Below are positions 1-12,473 of a DNA stretch of 64,000 nt, one piece after another; the stretch's first letter is position 1, and each line of letters opens with the position of its first letter. Position numbers and translations under genes: made by a program. Source of the DNA: Cheiracanthium punctorium (lineage: Eukaryota; Arthropoda; Arachnida; Araneae; Cheiracanthiidae); contig JAWZYV010002500.1 in the NCBI GenBank assembly GCA_038373885.1, forward strand, positions 372,001 through 436,000, written 5' to 3'. The notes under the pieces were generated by a model. It had not been told where the DNA came from, did not search any database, and saw nothing but the letters and a program-made list of their open reading frames with translations.

Positions 1-2570
1 TGATAAAGAAAAATGAAGGAAAAGTTTTTTTGGTGCAAAATAAATCTGCTGTCTTTAAATGAAAACTTAAAGGAGAAATCAATGCACCTTTCATAACTTG
101 TTTTTCGAAAGTTTTTATGTATTCACTCTGTTTACAAAAGCGATTCATTTGTTTTACGTTTTCAAGCTTAAAAAAAAAAGCCCCCCTTCACTGAAATGGG
201 TAACGAGCCGCCACAGCTCTATATGTATATGTATTTTCCCGATTTGAACTGGCACTATTTTATTTCGGGCCCCACCACTGAAGCAAGTCACGAGCCGCCA
301 CTGGTTTAGGGTATGATGGGATTTTTTTTTTAATGACAAGAAAGTTTGTAGTTCCAAATGTTACCGGTAGGTGGCGCTGACATGCACAATGGGAACCAAA
401 TTTCCAATTTAAAAAAATCCGAAATCTCTGTAATGCTTTCTATGCAAACTGCAATTTTGTATCATGATTTGTACATTTTTAATGAATTTTTTAACTTTTC
501 ACTATCTTTTGATTTATCCTGGGGGCACCAAATTTAAAATACAAATTTAGAATGTGTAGTTTTTAAAAAAAATAACGATGGGGGATACTTCCTTGAGCAT
601 TTATTTTTCATTTTACATTGCTCACTTATTCCCAATAGACGAAGAATTAAAGCACGTCACCACCGTTTGGGAATACCTTATATACAATGTGAGTTCCATT
701 AAATGAAGTCAGGATAACTCTGCATTATTAAAAAAAGCAGAACACATTATTTTTAACCCGAAAACTAATTCGTACAGTATCAAAAATGTGATGATAAAAA
801 ATGAAACACATTAATAATTCAGTGATTTCATAGCCTTTTCCAAAACTGTCTATAATCGATAGGACAATAAAACCATTAATCATAAAGAAAAAAAAGAACT
901 TATCCATAAATCATCCCTGTAGCCAAAATATAATGTAGAATTTAGGAGCAGATGTCTTTTTCTAGTAGAGCTACATTAATATTATTTTCCTGCTTTTTTT
1001 AAGAATAATAACTAGGAATCGTGCCATTGCTTTTAAATGAAAAGAAAAAGTGACTAAATGAAGTGAAAAGAAAGGATTTATGCTCATTGTATTGTGAAAA
1101 AAAATTTCCTGAGCAAATACTGATCGTAATCTACTGATTACGTGACCATGTCGTACAGGATGTCTCAAAAAGGTCTTTCATAATATTTTGGGAATAAAAG
1201 GTGACTGAAACATATAATAACGTTAGGTCGCAATGCGGTTTTCAGTCATAAGTAGTACACAATTAGAAGAATCGTTGAAGCGTACGTCGTCTTTCTTAAC
1301 TGACTCTAAAAAGAAAAACTATTCCACAAAACAATTTTTAAAGGTTTAAACTTTTTGTTAACGGGCCTTTTAACCCTCCAATAGACATAAAATCCCGTTC
1401 TCTTAATTCCAGTTTTCGCAGCAATGAATAAATTTTACAACAGTTTATATCTTTTAAAACACAAAAATATCACAAAGTATGTTTGAATTTTAAAGTTTGT
1501 AGCAATATTAATATCATTTTTTGTCTATTTATTAATCTTCCCTTATCAAAATATCTTTTATTTTCCTAATCTTAAAATTGGATGAGAATTATACCGTGAA
1601 AGCAACTTTAGATTATTTGCCCATATCCAAGGCGCTCAGAGGTGTTATAGTGATTACTAACTAGTAACTGAATAATTACTGAATTGTGTACTAACGTTTG
1701 AGTAGTAGCTACCAAATTCGCTTTCACTAGAAGTTTGTGCAGAACCTTTTGAGACAACACGCATTAATAAATACACATTAAATCGTAAAATCATTATTCA
1801 GAATATGCTTCACTAATTCATATTTGAAGAAATTGCTGCTGTAAAAACCCGGCATTTAGTGTACCTTGCGAGAATGTTCGAGAATATATATACATTTTTT
1901 AGATAAGCAAAATGTATTTTGCATATACGTACGTACAGAAATTGGGGATGCCAAATTTTATCTGGCTGCACATATATTTTCACTGTTTATAGAAATGTAA
2001 GTACCTTTTAATGCTACCAGAATTACTTAATTTGTTAAATTCCTGAAGTATTTTAAATAGATATTTTCATTCATATATGCAATCAAATAATTGCTAATTA
2101 AATTGTACATTTAGCACTTTTATTTCAAATGAGTTTGTTTCTGGAGTATAAGTCTCTGATTCCAACGATCTATTGAAAAATTAATTTAAAATTTGTAAAA
2201 TAAAAACGCACATAAGAAAGACTATTATCAAGAAGATTGTTTCCGGTGGTACGAGAGGTCCACCCTTCTTCAGTTGTGAAAAATATCCACAATTTACTCG
2301 AGTACAAAGCTTAGAACTGAATGCAAGAACAAGTTGCAACAAATTCTATGCTGTGTACTTCCATTTCTTATTTTCCTGCTGCTGTAATTGATGGATTTTT
2401 TTTTTTAAATGAAGAAAAGTGGATTTTTTTTAAACATCCAAAACGACCATTTTCATAAGATTGTTTCAATGTTCATTATTCTACTAATTTTTTAATTATG
2501 TATGTGGTTCGAAACGCAAGGAAACTAAAGCTCTCACGGATAAACATATTTCCAGATCGAATGAAATTCC
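1..2570. other. A+T-rich non-coding DNA
   Basis: No convincing coding region is visible. All open frames are short, low in complexity and stop-bounded. The only structured part is a pair of hAT-like termini near 188-303, listed separately. Several homopolymer runs (A or T of 8-10) interrupt the stretch. I see no promoter, RNA gene or splice-bounded exon that I could defend. Confidence 0.6.
188..303 (-). mobile_element. hAT-like terminus, two tandem copies
   Basis: The motif ACGAGCCGCCAC appears twice in the same orientation, ending at about 216 and at 303. Each is preceded by CACTGAA and a short variable stretch. Read on the minus strand, the outer copy begins CAGTGGCGGCTCGTGACT, the style of end seen in hAT transposons (CAG-GGCGG...). 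No matching opposite end or 8 bp target duplication is visible, so this is probably a truncated or rearranged fragment. Confidence 0.4.
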
Positions 2571-2629
2571 ATGTCTAAGAACACCAGACGGTCACAGCAA
2601 TCAAATGTCACTATACTGAGGTTGAAAAC

Positions 2630-2915
2630 ATGGTCCAACCTACACCGTTTAACACGGAACTTATTTCGGCATCCTCCCTACAGCCCGGATTTCGCACACA
2701 ACGATTTTTATCTCTTTCGTCCTTTAAATGAAGCACCCGACAAGACAGCATTTCCGAACAGAGTCAGGGCAGTCAACCAGTTCATGTCGCCGTCGATAAG
2801 TGGATCATCGACCAGGGCTTTAATTTCTTCAAGGTCACCTTCGATCGATCGGCATTCAGATGAGACAAATGCTTGTATGTCCATAGAGGCTGTATTGAAA
2901 AAAAGTACGTACCAA
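2630..2915 (+). pseudogene. mariner transposase remnant
   Basis: This is a decayed C-terminal piece of a mariner-family transposase. Translation from about 2670 gives HPPYSPDFAHNDFYLF, matching the family's signature around the third catalytic aspartate (HPPYSPDLAPxDxxLF; mariner transposases use D,D34D). The reading then shifts frame near 2790. Residues such as DKWI and DKCLYVHRGCIEKKY resemble the family's C-terminal stretch before its stop. The N-terminal DNA-binding domain and the first two catalytic residues are missing or unrecognisable. A longer open frame (2571-3056) runs through it but is composite, because its second half lies in the adjacent tandem repeat. No terminal inverted repeats were found. 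Mariner identity is fairly secure from the motif; activity is excluded. Confidence 0.7.
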
Positions 2916-3705
2916 ATGCCTTGCTATGTATGTGTATCTGCTGTATTTGGTGAATATACTTTTTGGTTAAACGACTTAATTCTTGAAGAAACCTCGAGCC
3001 TTTCAATAGCAGTTTTTTCCTTGAGTGCTTCTGATGAACCATCTGTCTGTCTGTGAATCCCGAAACTCACTGGCGCATTCCAAATTTCTACTTTACTTCA
3101 TTCAGATAAATAATTTTTGCCCATTCTGACTTCTTTATCTTACTATTCAGATATTTGTCAATACTCTATTGTATGTATATCTCTTGGATTAGGTGAATAT
3201 ACTTTTTGGTTAAATTTGGACTTGTAACCTAATTCTTGACGAACCCCCCCCCCACACACACACACTTTACCTTTTAATATCAGTTACTGTTGAGCGTTTC
3301 GGATGAACCATCTGCGAGTCTAGATCATACAACTGCATTCTAGATTTCTACTTTACTTCATTCGATTTCGATCGCATTCAGATAAATAAATTCGGCCCAT
3401 TTTAACTTATTTTTCTTACTATTCAGATACTCGGCATTATTCGCTAGTGTATGTGTATCTCTTGGATTTCGTGAATAAACTTTTTTTGTTAAATGATTTG
3501 TTTCTTTAATTTTTGAATAACCCTCGAAATTTTAGCTTTTGATACCACTTTTTTGTTGAGTGTTTCGGTTAAACCATCTGCATGTGTGGATCCTGCACCC
3601 TACTTGTGCATTCCAGATTTCAAGTTTACTTCATAAATATTCCTCTCGCATTCAGATAAACCCTGCCAATTCTAACTTTTTTATCTTACTATTCAGCTAT
3701 GTAAC
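2870..3705. repeat. Degenerate tandem repeat, about 270-bp unit
   Basis: About three diverged copies lie head to tail. The phrase TTACTATTCAGATA recurs near 3140 and 3416, and as TTACTATTCAGCTA near 3686, giving periods of about 276 and 270. Each unit also carries GTGTATCTCTTGGATT-like, TTTTTGGTTAAA-like and GAACCATCTG-like blocks in the same order. A C-run plus (CA)n tract at 3246-3266 interrupts one copy. It abuts the mariner remnant. Function unknown. Confidence 0.7.
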
Positions 3706-4050
3706 ATCATACGCGGGTACTGAGCTTACTTAAGAGTAGTTAGTAAGAGGTTGAAATTCTTAAATGGAATCCAATCAATGATTTTACTACAAAATACTTA
3801 AATTATATTTCATAGCCTTAAACATATTTTAAAGCACCCCAAATTTAAGCTTGAGTAATGTTGTGCATGCTATAACTTTCTGTACTACAGCATTAACATC
3901 AAGAACAATTAAATCTAAAAAAAAAAATCTGGAGTGACTCCACTCGACTTTCATAACACTTGATTTACCGATCGTTTAAATAAATTTCATTCAACTCAAT
4001 CTGAAGCATGATCTAGTGTTCATGCATTAGTGCACTTAAAAAGATTTGAG
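3706..4050. other. Non-coding DNA
   Basis: A+T-rich spacer between two tandem arrays. I see no gene, RNA or repeat that I can support. Confidence 0.5.
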
Positions 4051-4910
4051 TGTATAGGCCGCAATGTATAACTTTTTGTAGCCCCGTAAAATGCTGTAGG
4101 GCGTACACTTGCTAATATTTATGCAGCATGTAAGACAGCGACCTATAATATACGTACCTAATTTGATACTAATTGAATGCACCATTTTTAGACACTAGCT
4201 CACTTTAAATAATCTATGTCCTTAGGCCGTAACATATAAAAATTACTTTTTGCAAGCCTGTGAAAAACCTATCAGCTCTACACACCAAACACAGACACAC
4301 ACACACATGCACACACACCAGCTCCAGCACACCAAACTACGCACATCTCATGACGGTCGCAAGTCATAAGACTGCGACCTATAATATACATACCCGACTT
4401 GAGCTCAATCGAATGCATCCTATAAACACTAGCGTATTTTCAAGAATTTCCATCCTTAGTCTATAATGTAAAAGAACACTATGTTTGTTGCAATGTTTGG
4501 GCAATGTTTGTTGCGAAGTTCATAGGCCGTAATATATAAGAATTAATTTTGCAATCCGGTGAACAAACTAGCAACTTTACACACATCATAATCTATGCAG
4601 ATCAGATGACTGTGACCTTTTATGTACATGCCCAGTTTGTGCTCCAATCGAATGCGCGGTTTATACGTTATCGCACTTTCAAGAATTTCCTCCCATTGGC
4701 TATAATGTAAAAGAAATCTTTTTTAGCCCTGTAAAAAAAAACTGTAAGACATACCAAAGTCAATACCGTCCTTGCGATTGTAGCCTAAATTATATATACC
4801 AAATTTGAGCTCAATTGAATACACCGTTTCGGAGCTATCGTGTTCACCCGCATACATACAAAAGACACACACGCACACACGCATACACATACATACATCT
4901 TGTAAAAATA
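4050..4910. repeat. Degenerate tandem array, about 170-bp monomer
   Basis: Phrases of the type GGCCGTAATATATAAxAATTA followed by GCAAxCCxGTGAA recur near 4056, 4225, 4520 and 4695. Other shared blocks, in order, are GCGACCTATAATATAC, TTGAGCTCAATxGAATGCA and CACTTTCAAGAATTTCC. Spacing is about 170 bp, lengthened in one unit by a CACACA expansion (4290-4318). A second CA/CATA tract closes the array (4858-4895). The monomer layout resembles the 173-bp array at 44.8-45.3 kb. Confidence 0.6.
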
Positions 4911-4980
4911 CCATAAAGGAATTCAGAAGACCTCAAAACGTGTAAATAAATCCAAAAAATGGAATTGTTTCATGATTGCA

Positions 4981-5037
4981 ATACTTTCTTACTTACTTTC
5001 TTACTTTCTTACCCATGATTGCAATACTTTCTTACAT
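4981..5037. repeat. Simple repeat (CTTA/CTTTCTTA)
   Basis: CTTACTTACTTTCTTACTTT is flanked on each side by a copy of ATGATTGCAATACTTTCTTAC, so a 21-bp phrase is duplicated around the microsatellite. Confidence 0.7.
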
Positions 5038-5159
5038 GGTACATGTTCGGAAAATAATAAGACTACTAAAGTTTAACAAACGTACTCAAGAAATCAATAA
5101 TACGATTAAACTTTAAAGGAATTACATAAATGATGAGCTTTCTAAATATCTCAATCATA

Positions 5160-5485
5160 CTTTATTTGTTGTAATGCAGTGTAAATGTATTGTTCAAATA
5201 ACTTTATCGTTCTTATTTTTAAATGTTGACTTTGCATTGAAGTTTTTAATTAGGTTAGCATCTTATACTTATTGAATATTTAATAATACACAAGCAATCT
5301 TTTTATATATTTCTTTCACTACAATGAATAGTTACTAAAGAACACTTATGAGTTCAAATGAAAGACCAATAATTCATCATTCTAATAGAACAGGCATTCA
5401 TCTCTTTTGTTTATTATAATTCCATTCATCATTAATCTTTTAGCAAAACATTGTGAAACTATGTTACTATTTGCAATGAATGAAG
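5160..5485. repeat. Duplication block D1, first copy
   Basis: This stretch matches 41200-41490 in order and orientation. Shared blocks include a GTTGTAATxCAxTG phrase, AATATTTAATAATACA, AGCAATxTTTT, ATTCATCATTC, TCATCTCTTTTGTTTA and GAAACTATGTTACTATTT. It is non-coding in both places. It is the first of several collinear blocks suggesting an old large duplication. Confidence 0.65.
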
Positions 5486-5489
5486 GTAT

Positions 5490-6580
5490 ACTAATAAAAA
5501 ATTAAATTTAGCTAATGTTTATCGGTATCAATACTTAGAAATACAAGATAGAAATTTTTTTAAAGACAGTGTACGCAAATGTCTGATGAAAATAACATGG
5601 TTGAAATTTATTTTAATGGTAAATATGTGTAAGCAAATGAATATGAAGTGATATTTAATAACTTTCATTAATTTGAAAACATATAAAGAAAAAACAATAT
5701 TTGTTTGAGCTTTGAATGCATACAATGTTTTTATAATAAATAAACGTGATGTTAAGATCATTTTTAGTAACGTTAAAGATATCTTTCAAGAAGAAACTTC
5801 CTTCTTGAAGAACTGAAAAAGAAAACTATCTATATGTGTCTTTCAGATGGTTATTTTTATTCTCCAGTGCATTTTAATTTTTTCAGCAATGTATTTCTAA
5901 GCATAATAAACACAATTATTCTATTTATTTTCTTTTTAAGAATTTTTTTTTTTCTTTTAGTTTTCAGGCTGAGGGGTGTGTGTGTGCAAATTAAAACACT
6001 AATATTTTCATTTAATTGAAAAATTAAAGGTTTCATAAAAAAATTCTGATTACAAGAAAAGAAAGAGCATGAAAAGCTAAAGAGCTAATGAAGTTCATTT
6101 TTTAGCTCAATATTTAGCATAAAATTTTAATACATGCAGTAGATACTTGCAGTGCAGGAAAGAATTGCATTAACCATTCTCAGAGAATTGTACTTATTGG
6201 ATTTTAGAATTTTTCAGTGTTATACTATGCTTTTCAATTTTAATTTAAAAAGTATTTTCAATTTTTAGTTGTTTTTACACCAAATGTATTCTCGTTGCTT
6301 CATACTTTTATTAAACTTATGAAAATTACTTTAAGTGTCAATTTAATTTAAATTAATAAGTACAAATTAATAACTAGAACTTTTTATTTGGAAAAGTTCC
6401 AAGAGAATCCCCCCTCGCCCCCCCCCAAAAAATACCCCCTTAAAATTAGTAAATTTTATGAAAGATTTTTTCTGTTTATGCATATTGCAAAAATTATGTC
6501 GTAGATGTTTTGAACGTGAATTGTGCAAAGGATGTATCAAAAAGACACTGTGCTCGAACTGGGGTTTAAAAGATAAAATA
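5490..6580. other. Non-coding DNA
   Basis: A+T-rich, with short stop-bounded frames only. The segment 6185-6345 matches 42845-43010 (shared TTTTTACA-CA, TGTAT, CTTCATACT and TATTAAxCxTATxAAAATTA blocks), another part of the collinear duplication. A C-run at 6411-6426 is a homopolymer tract. Confidence 0.55.
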
Positions 6581-6581
6581 A

Positions 6582-6734
6582 AATTTTGTAAAATAATATA
6601 CCTAAAAGGTACTTAACGTTCAGGACGCACGTTTTGGACGAAACATATTCAGCTGAAGAATTGCGAACATTATCCGTCCGTAACGTGCGTCCTGTCGGTA
6701 AATACCTTTTATGTCTGTTACTTTACAAAGTTTT
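6582..6734. mobile_element. MITE-like inverted repeat, copy 1
   Basis: The left arm starts near TTTTGTAAAATAATATACCT and the right arm ends ATGTCTGTTACTTTACAAAG, its approximate reverse complement. Inner arms AGGACGCACGTT and AACGTGCGTCCT also pair. A related element with the same outer ends lies at 22063-22166. Size about 150 bp, no coding capacity. The superfamily is not clear because no target duplication is evident. Confidence 0.6.
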
Positions 6735-7357
6735 AATTATTAGACAAACGATAAAAGTTTATTAAAAATAAAATAAAAAACAGTATAAGGTATTATCTCG
6801 TTATTTAGAGTTTTATTACGTACTTTAATGTTAAAGTTTATGATAAAAACATTAATTAAGTTACCACCTTTTTTTAATCAGAAAAAGCTGTTTTATTAGA
6901 AGACAAATTATACGAATATTTGCTTTTATATCTTCCTATTATCCTTTAAACATTCAAAAAATATTTTTTGAGAGTACAATCTATTTTATTCGTTTGAAGG
7001 TTTTGTCTTGTCAGGTGTGAGCTGAATCTTCAACGATTTCAAACATTTTAATTTGAAAGGAAAGGAACTATTCTTTTTATTTTAAAACTAACAACGTTTT
7101 TTAGCATATGAACGAAACTCCAATAAAAATAACACTAATAGATATTAAGTGCAATAAAAGTACATTAAAACGTAATTGAGGCTCATTTTTTATTACATTT
7201 GAAGAATATTTCAAAAGGGTTTACTTTTATTCCCTTTCCATTAAAAATTAATGACAGATAACCATAATAAAATTGAAATATCTTGATTGGCTTGTATGAA
7301 AGAAGGAAAATTTAATCAAGACACACAAAATTAGTCCAACTGGTCTACATTTATTTA
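6735..7357. other. Non-coding DNA with duplication block D3
   Basis: No coding signal. The segment 7030-7165 matches 45815-45950 (AACAACGT, CTCCAATAAAAATA and AGATATTAAGTGCA-like blocks in order) and belongs to the collinear duplication. Confidence 0.55.
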
Positions 7358-7806
7358 TACAGGGTGAATCTAAACTCTTGGGCAACTTTTTAAGGGGTGA
7401 TAGGGCACATAATAAGGAATCAGAATCACATAGCAATGTGGGGTCAAAAACGCAGTTTTCACTTACCCGGTAATAATCACTTTGTGAAAAGTATTGAAGT
7501 GTTCGTCTAATTTCTTAAAAAAGTTTCATAAACAATAGGCTCGTCTCCAAAAATACCATCCGTCACATAAAATAGAATTTGTAAACTATGAATTTTAGTC
7601 TTCTGTTTTTGGAGGAAAATATACATTAGTTTCTGACGAGCAATGGTCGGAAAGTGCACTGTTGTTTCAGCACTTTTTCCAAAGTGATTATTAACAGCTA
7701 CATGAAGACGATGTTGCCGACCCCACATTGCTATGTGATTCTGATTATTTATTATGTGCCCTATCACCTCTTAAAGTTTTGTCCAAGAGTTTAGATTCAC
7801 CCTGTA
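7358..7806. mobile_element. Non-autonomous DNA transposon with long inverted repeats
   Basis: Both ends read TACAGGGTGAATCTAAACTC inward and continue as near-identical inverted arms of about 90 bp (to ATGTGGGGTC), then weaker pairing further in (TAATAATCACTTT on both sides). The outermost bases are TTATACAGGGTG on both sides, consistent with a TA target as used by Tc1/mariner elements; the family assignment is inference. An open frame on the minus strand (7507-7767) lies inside but resembles no transposase I know and partly overlaps the right arm. Confidence 0.75.
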
Positions 7807-7884
7807 TAATAATAGCAATTATTATTACTTTAATGTGTTGTTTACTTCCCTAGAGAACTAATAATAAAACTAATTACGATACTT

Positions 7885-8160
7885 GGAAATTAATAAGGTG
7901 CTGGCCGGTTTTCGATATTTTGTCGTTGCCGATACCACACCAAAAACGCTATGGTTTTGGTTCAAAGGTGGCATGGGGTTGGGCCGACGCCGTTGTCGTT
8001 TTAACCGACACCGGTTAAAAGACCACCCAGTACTTATCGGCCGTAAGCTCGTCGAGCGGTCCTAAATTTGTCGTAAACGGCACCTCCTGAGCGATGTCGC
8101 CCCAGCGTATGCTGCGTCGGCCTGCGAGTATCGGAACAAAACTTATCCGATAGGGCTGTG
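7885..8160. other. Unidentified G+C-richer block
   Basis: The stretch is markedly richer in G+C and CpG than its surroundings (for example GGGTTGGGCCGACGCCGTTG). A 60-residue frame (7883-8065, plus) crosses it, but I do not recognise the protein and see no splice signals that would define an exon. It could be a transposon fragment, a SINE body or a relic exon. Confidence 0.35.
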
Positions 8161-8289
8161 TTTGCTGGATAGTTATTTACTGTTTTTTCTATTTACTGCA
8201 GTCTCTATTAGTAAGGTGTGTTAAAATGTATAATTTTATCTTGAATTAGTTCGGTTTTTACCATTCATAGACCATTTTTAAGTCGCACA

Positions 8290-10605
8290 TTCTTATAAAT
8301 AAAAATGAAATTCTGTTTGTTTGTTTATTTGTTTGTTTGTTTGTTTGTTTGTTTGTGGATTTGATTCGTATACAAATCCACAAAAATGGACCTATCGGCC
8401 TGAAATTTAGCACAGATATGTAAAATAATATAGAATAAATCATAGTCCACTTTAAAACTTTGAAAGTCCACCCGTTCCCGGAATTTAAGAGATTTTTTAT
8501 GCTCTTCACGCAAAAATCTTTCCGTAATTGTAACCCCTGTAGTGAAAAAAAGTGTGAAATAAGGATCGTGGTTGCCATGTGTGGCGATTTTGCCGAATAA
8601 AATATTTTAAATTCTCAAAGTAAAAATAAAAGAATAATAATGATTTTTTTTTATAAGTTTATATTCGTAAGGTTATTTTTTTTAATTATAATATCGTGTG
8701 CATGGGAAATCAGAGCAGGAATATAATGCTTTACACGCAAAACAATAAGAATTGAAGATTTCCGAGGCTAATGTGTAATTTTTTTTAGTTTGGCGAAAAA
8801 ATAAAATGGCTGAAATACGGATTTTGTGAAAGTGAGTTCTAGCGGTTTGCACAGTTTTCGGCTTGGCGCAATTTATTGAGAGCTTAAGGAAATAGATTTT
8901 TGAAAACAAGTGCAAAGGTTTTATTAGAATACAGCGTTAAATTTTAATGATCCGTGAAGAAATAATGCAGTTATTAAGGGATTTCAAGCGATCTAACTTC
9001 AGAATTCTCGCCAATTGAGTACATTGATTTAAGTTGGGGGAATTCCGCCAAATTTCAGAAAATTGAAATCTTCTCATTTAGTACATCGGAGTAACGATGA
9101 ATAAAACACATTATAGTTGATAATTTAAAAAAAAATCGGCTGTATTAAAGGATTCCAATTTTCAAATAAAGGCTTGCTTTACTTTTTCGCGGTCGAACCA
9201 TTTCCCATATTGATTGCTGCTAAGTCAATGCTTCGAATGATTTCCTGAAAAAACGCTTGCAAAATGGCGTATGTTGGCACTTTGGCGAGGCTTAGATTTG
9301 AAACTGGATTTTCTTTGAGACTGGGATATATAATGACACTGGTTATAGATAAAAATGAATGTTGGTATGTGTGTATGAGGTTGAAAAACTCCAGCACCGT
9401 TGAGCACCGTTGCACCATGAAATTTGGTTCACCTAAGTCTTTTATCATGGAGAAGGTTTTTATGCTATCCGTTTTCCTTAACTTGCCACTTGGTGCCGCA
9501 GCACAACCTTGAAATCTATTCCGTTTAGCCGTTTGCTATGCGAATATCGTCCAACCGATTTCGATGAAATTTGGTACACGCGAATATTAGAACACGGAGA
9601 ATATTTTTCACTATCCATTTTGCTGTAACTTGCCGCAAAATGGCGCTGCAAAGCATCAACTTCTATACCGTTCGATCGATCGGCATAAATTTTTTTATAC
9701 TTACACATTTGAGCACGAAGAATATATTCTAACTGCGTTCCTTTTGATGTTACTCACCACTAGATGACACTGCAATGCATTATTATTTTAACTCGCCACT
9801 AGATGACGCTGCAGCAGGCCAAATTCTTGACCATTCAAACGGTCGCTATGAAAATCAGTATACATAGCTATTTGAACAATGAGAATATTTTGGCGTTATC
9901 CATTTTGCTATAACTCGCCACTTGACGGCGCTGTAGCAAATCATTACTTTAATTAACTACTAGATGGCCCTGCAGTGTACCACTTCTTGACTGTTGACTG
10001 TGCAAATGATCGTTATGAAAATTGGTATACATAGATAGTTGAACACGGTCGCTATGAAAATCAGTATACATAGCTATTTGAACAATGAGAATATTTTGGC
10101 GTTATCCATTTTGCTATAACTCGCCACTTGACGGCGCTGTAGCAAATCATTACTTTATTGAACCACTAGATGGCCCTGCAGTGTATCACTTCTTGACTGT
10201 GCAAATAATCGCTATGAAAATAGGTATACATAGATATTTGAACACGGAGAAGAGTTTGGCGCTATCCATTTTCCTATAACTTGCCACTAGATGTCGCGTC
10301 AACACATGAACTTCAGGACTGTCCAGCCGATAGTCATGAAAATTCGTATACATAGATATCTGAATGCGAAAAATATTTTCGCCGTATCCTTTTTGCTGAA
10401 ACTCGCCACTAGATTGCGTTACGCCGCATGGCCTTCTGCACCGTACAAACGATTGCCTTGCAATTCGGTATGCATGATTATTGGACACAATATAACGCGA
10501 TATCCACTTTGCTATATCTGTTTATTACAATGAATAGTAATCACCACAAATCGTAATATCAAAAAGTCCATTCATTCCCGTGCGAAGAACGGGTACTTCA
10601 GCTAG
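8290..10605 (+). mobile_element. Helitron A (non-autonomous)
   Basis: The 3' end shows the classic Helitron arrangement: a hairpin CCCGT-GCGAAGA-ACGGG, eight bases, then CTAG at 10602-10605 followed by T. The 5' end (TTCTTATAAATAAAAATG) follows an A and is shared with copy B. Just inside are a GTTT microsatellite (8315-8356) and a second hairpin (TTTGTGGATTTG / CAAATCCACAAA, 8352-8384). No Rep/helicase coding remains; the short frames are unconvincing. Helitrons move as rolling circles and make no target duplication, inserting between A and T, which fits here. The element is mirrored by the composite copy at 34828-38815. Confidence 0.85.
9841..10252. repeat. 206-bp direct duplication inside Helitron A
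   Basis: A unit starting GGTCGCTATGAAAATCAGTA at 9841 is repeated almost exactly from 10047. Looser copies of the same CACTAGATGGCGCTG-type phrase continue on both sides (about 9480-10480), so the Helitron body is itself a degenerate tandem array. The clean 206-bp copy is the most recent expansion. Confidence 0.75.
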
Positions 10606-12470
10606 TAATAAATAAATAAATAAACGATTGTTTCCTTTATAAGAAATTCGAAATATTATCACACCCAAACAGACCTGATCCCTCGGCTAACGCGTTGATG
10701 CACGACAATAACAAGTAGAATGAGCTAGAGAAATTCAAAAGTGCTAGTTTACTTGTTTTTCTTTAATTTTTAAGAAAGGTGAGTTTTTCTTTCTATTGAA
10801 ATAAAATACACTACTCATTTAATATTTCAATTAATGATTTAAAAAATACCCCAATAAACAATCATCAGATATGAGGCTTATAATTACCTTATAAATGGGA
10901 GTAAAGAAAAATATAATTTATTTCAGTGTAACAATAATTTTATTATGTGTACTTAATAAACTCAATTTTTTAACTATTCTTTAAAAACTTCTGTCTTAAA
11001 AAGAACTAATTTAATTTGGGAAAGATGAGTATGGTTAGTAAATTTCTTAAAATATATATCCATATTTTCTTCTGTTGTCACTGAAATAAAAGCAGGCATT
11101 GCAGACCTTATAGTAGTTCAAGCGATCGTTCTTTAAACTTGCGTTTTTAGATACTGCAGACTCCAAATCAAGAACGAAGGAAAGAGTTGCATACTGGGAG
11201 GTTTGCGTAACAGTTATTTTTTTTACTTTTGACAACTGTCCTGGCCTTAAGGCGATCTCTTCAGAGACAGACTTCCGGTGCTACTGTAAATTCGTAATCT
11301 CCTAGCTCTTATCTGTATGTTTCTTCATGCACCTCAGTCAGAAAAGGTGGAAGTGCTTCAAGTGACCCATGACTGGCGAAGTAAGCGTGCCATGACGCAT
11401 TCCATAGTTATATTTCTGTTCGTCATGGCTGCGGAAGTTGTCTGCAACAGGTTTTCGCATCGATTTGGGAGCCACCAGGATTACGGAGTTTGAACTAGCA
11501 GCAGTGGCGGTGTCTGCGATAAGGAATGCTTCTTGTGATATTGTTCGATCAATCGAAAAACGCCAAACACCAGAGGAAACCATTACATGCATTGGTGATG
11601 GTTGTGACTTAACACATAGCACCTCCGAGAGACCATGCTATCAATCTTAGTGAAAAGTTCTATTTCTCAACCAAATACTAGCAGTTTCGTAGTAGTGAAC
11701 TTCTAGGGGACTAAAAAAATGAACACTATAGCGGCTGCGAGCATTGAGCTGTGTGGCTAGAGAGAACTGCAATCACAATGTTGTTTGCCATCGTAAAATG
11801 CAGAACATCTAAAGTCTAAATGTGAGAGTTTTCACCATTTTATAAAATAGGGCAAAACTTGCTGCCTTCTGTTGTAGAAATCTCAAGCTCGGAGTGTAAA
11901 GTTTTGCACCCAAACCTCCGTTATTATATTAACGTACAACGCGTGTAAAAATTGGCAAGTAAATTAAAACCGCTAGAATTAACAATTTTCTTCTGAATTA
12001 TCATAATTTCTAACAGGATATATGTATTTTTTTTCTTAGCTGTATATTTACTCTGTTACGCCTTTTGCCATACTCAGTAATGTGAAAACATTTTCCTTGT
12101 GTGGGACAGGAACTGCCCGTGCGTGCTGCTCTTTCACCTCAAACAGTACCTTAGAATGTATTGCGCCTTCCACAACAATCTACAAACATATGTATGCCAG
12201 AAAACATGTAAAATTACACTTTGACTCTCCCTGGCTTAACCTCCACGCAATACTTTGAGTATTCAACTGCACCGCCGTCTGTATCTTACCGAATGTCACT
12301 ACTAAGTAATAAAATGAATAGAATTCAATTATTTATCGCAATTTCGTATTGCCTGGAACGATGCGTTGATTTTCCTCACTGTCGGCTTCTGTTCTGTTCT
12401 GTACATGTAACAGACTTATGTGATCTACCTAGTAGATCAAACAGAAATTGTGTGTTGTATTCATCTTAAG
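10606..12470. other. Non-coding DNA with a G+C-richer segment
   Basis: Mostly A+T-rich without structure. From about 11230 to 11780 the base composition rises and two overlapping frames appear on opposite strands (11338-11622 minus, 11438-11650 plus). Neither resembles a protein I know, and neighbouring frames do not join to them. It might be an eroded gene or element. A (TAAA)n run follows the Helitron end at 10607-10624. Confidence 0.45.
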
Positions 12471-12473
12471 AGG

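Noticed and set aside
2571..3056. 161-residue open frame as a single protein
   Set aside because: Its middle is a mariner remnant and its end lies in a tandem repeat, so the frame is a chance fusion.
8315..8356. CRISPR-like or regulatory repeat from the GTTT tract
   Set aside because: It is a simple microsatellite inside the Helitron 5' end and is also present in copy B.
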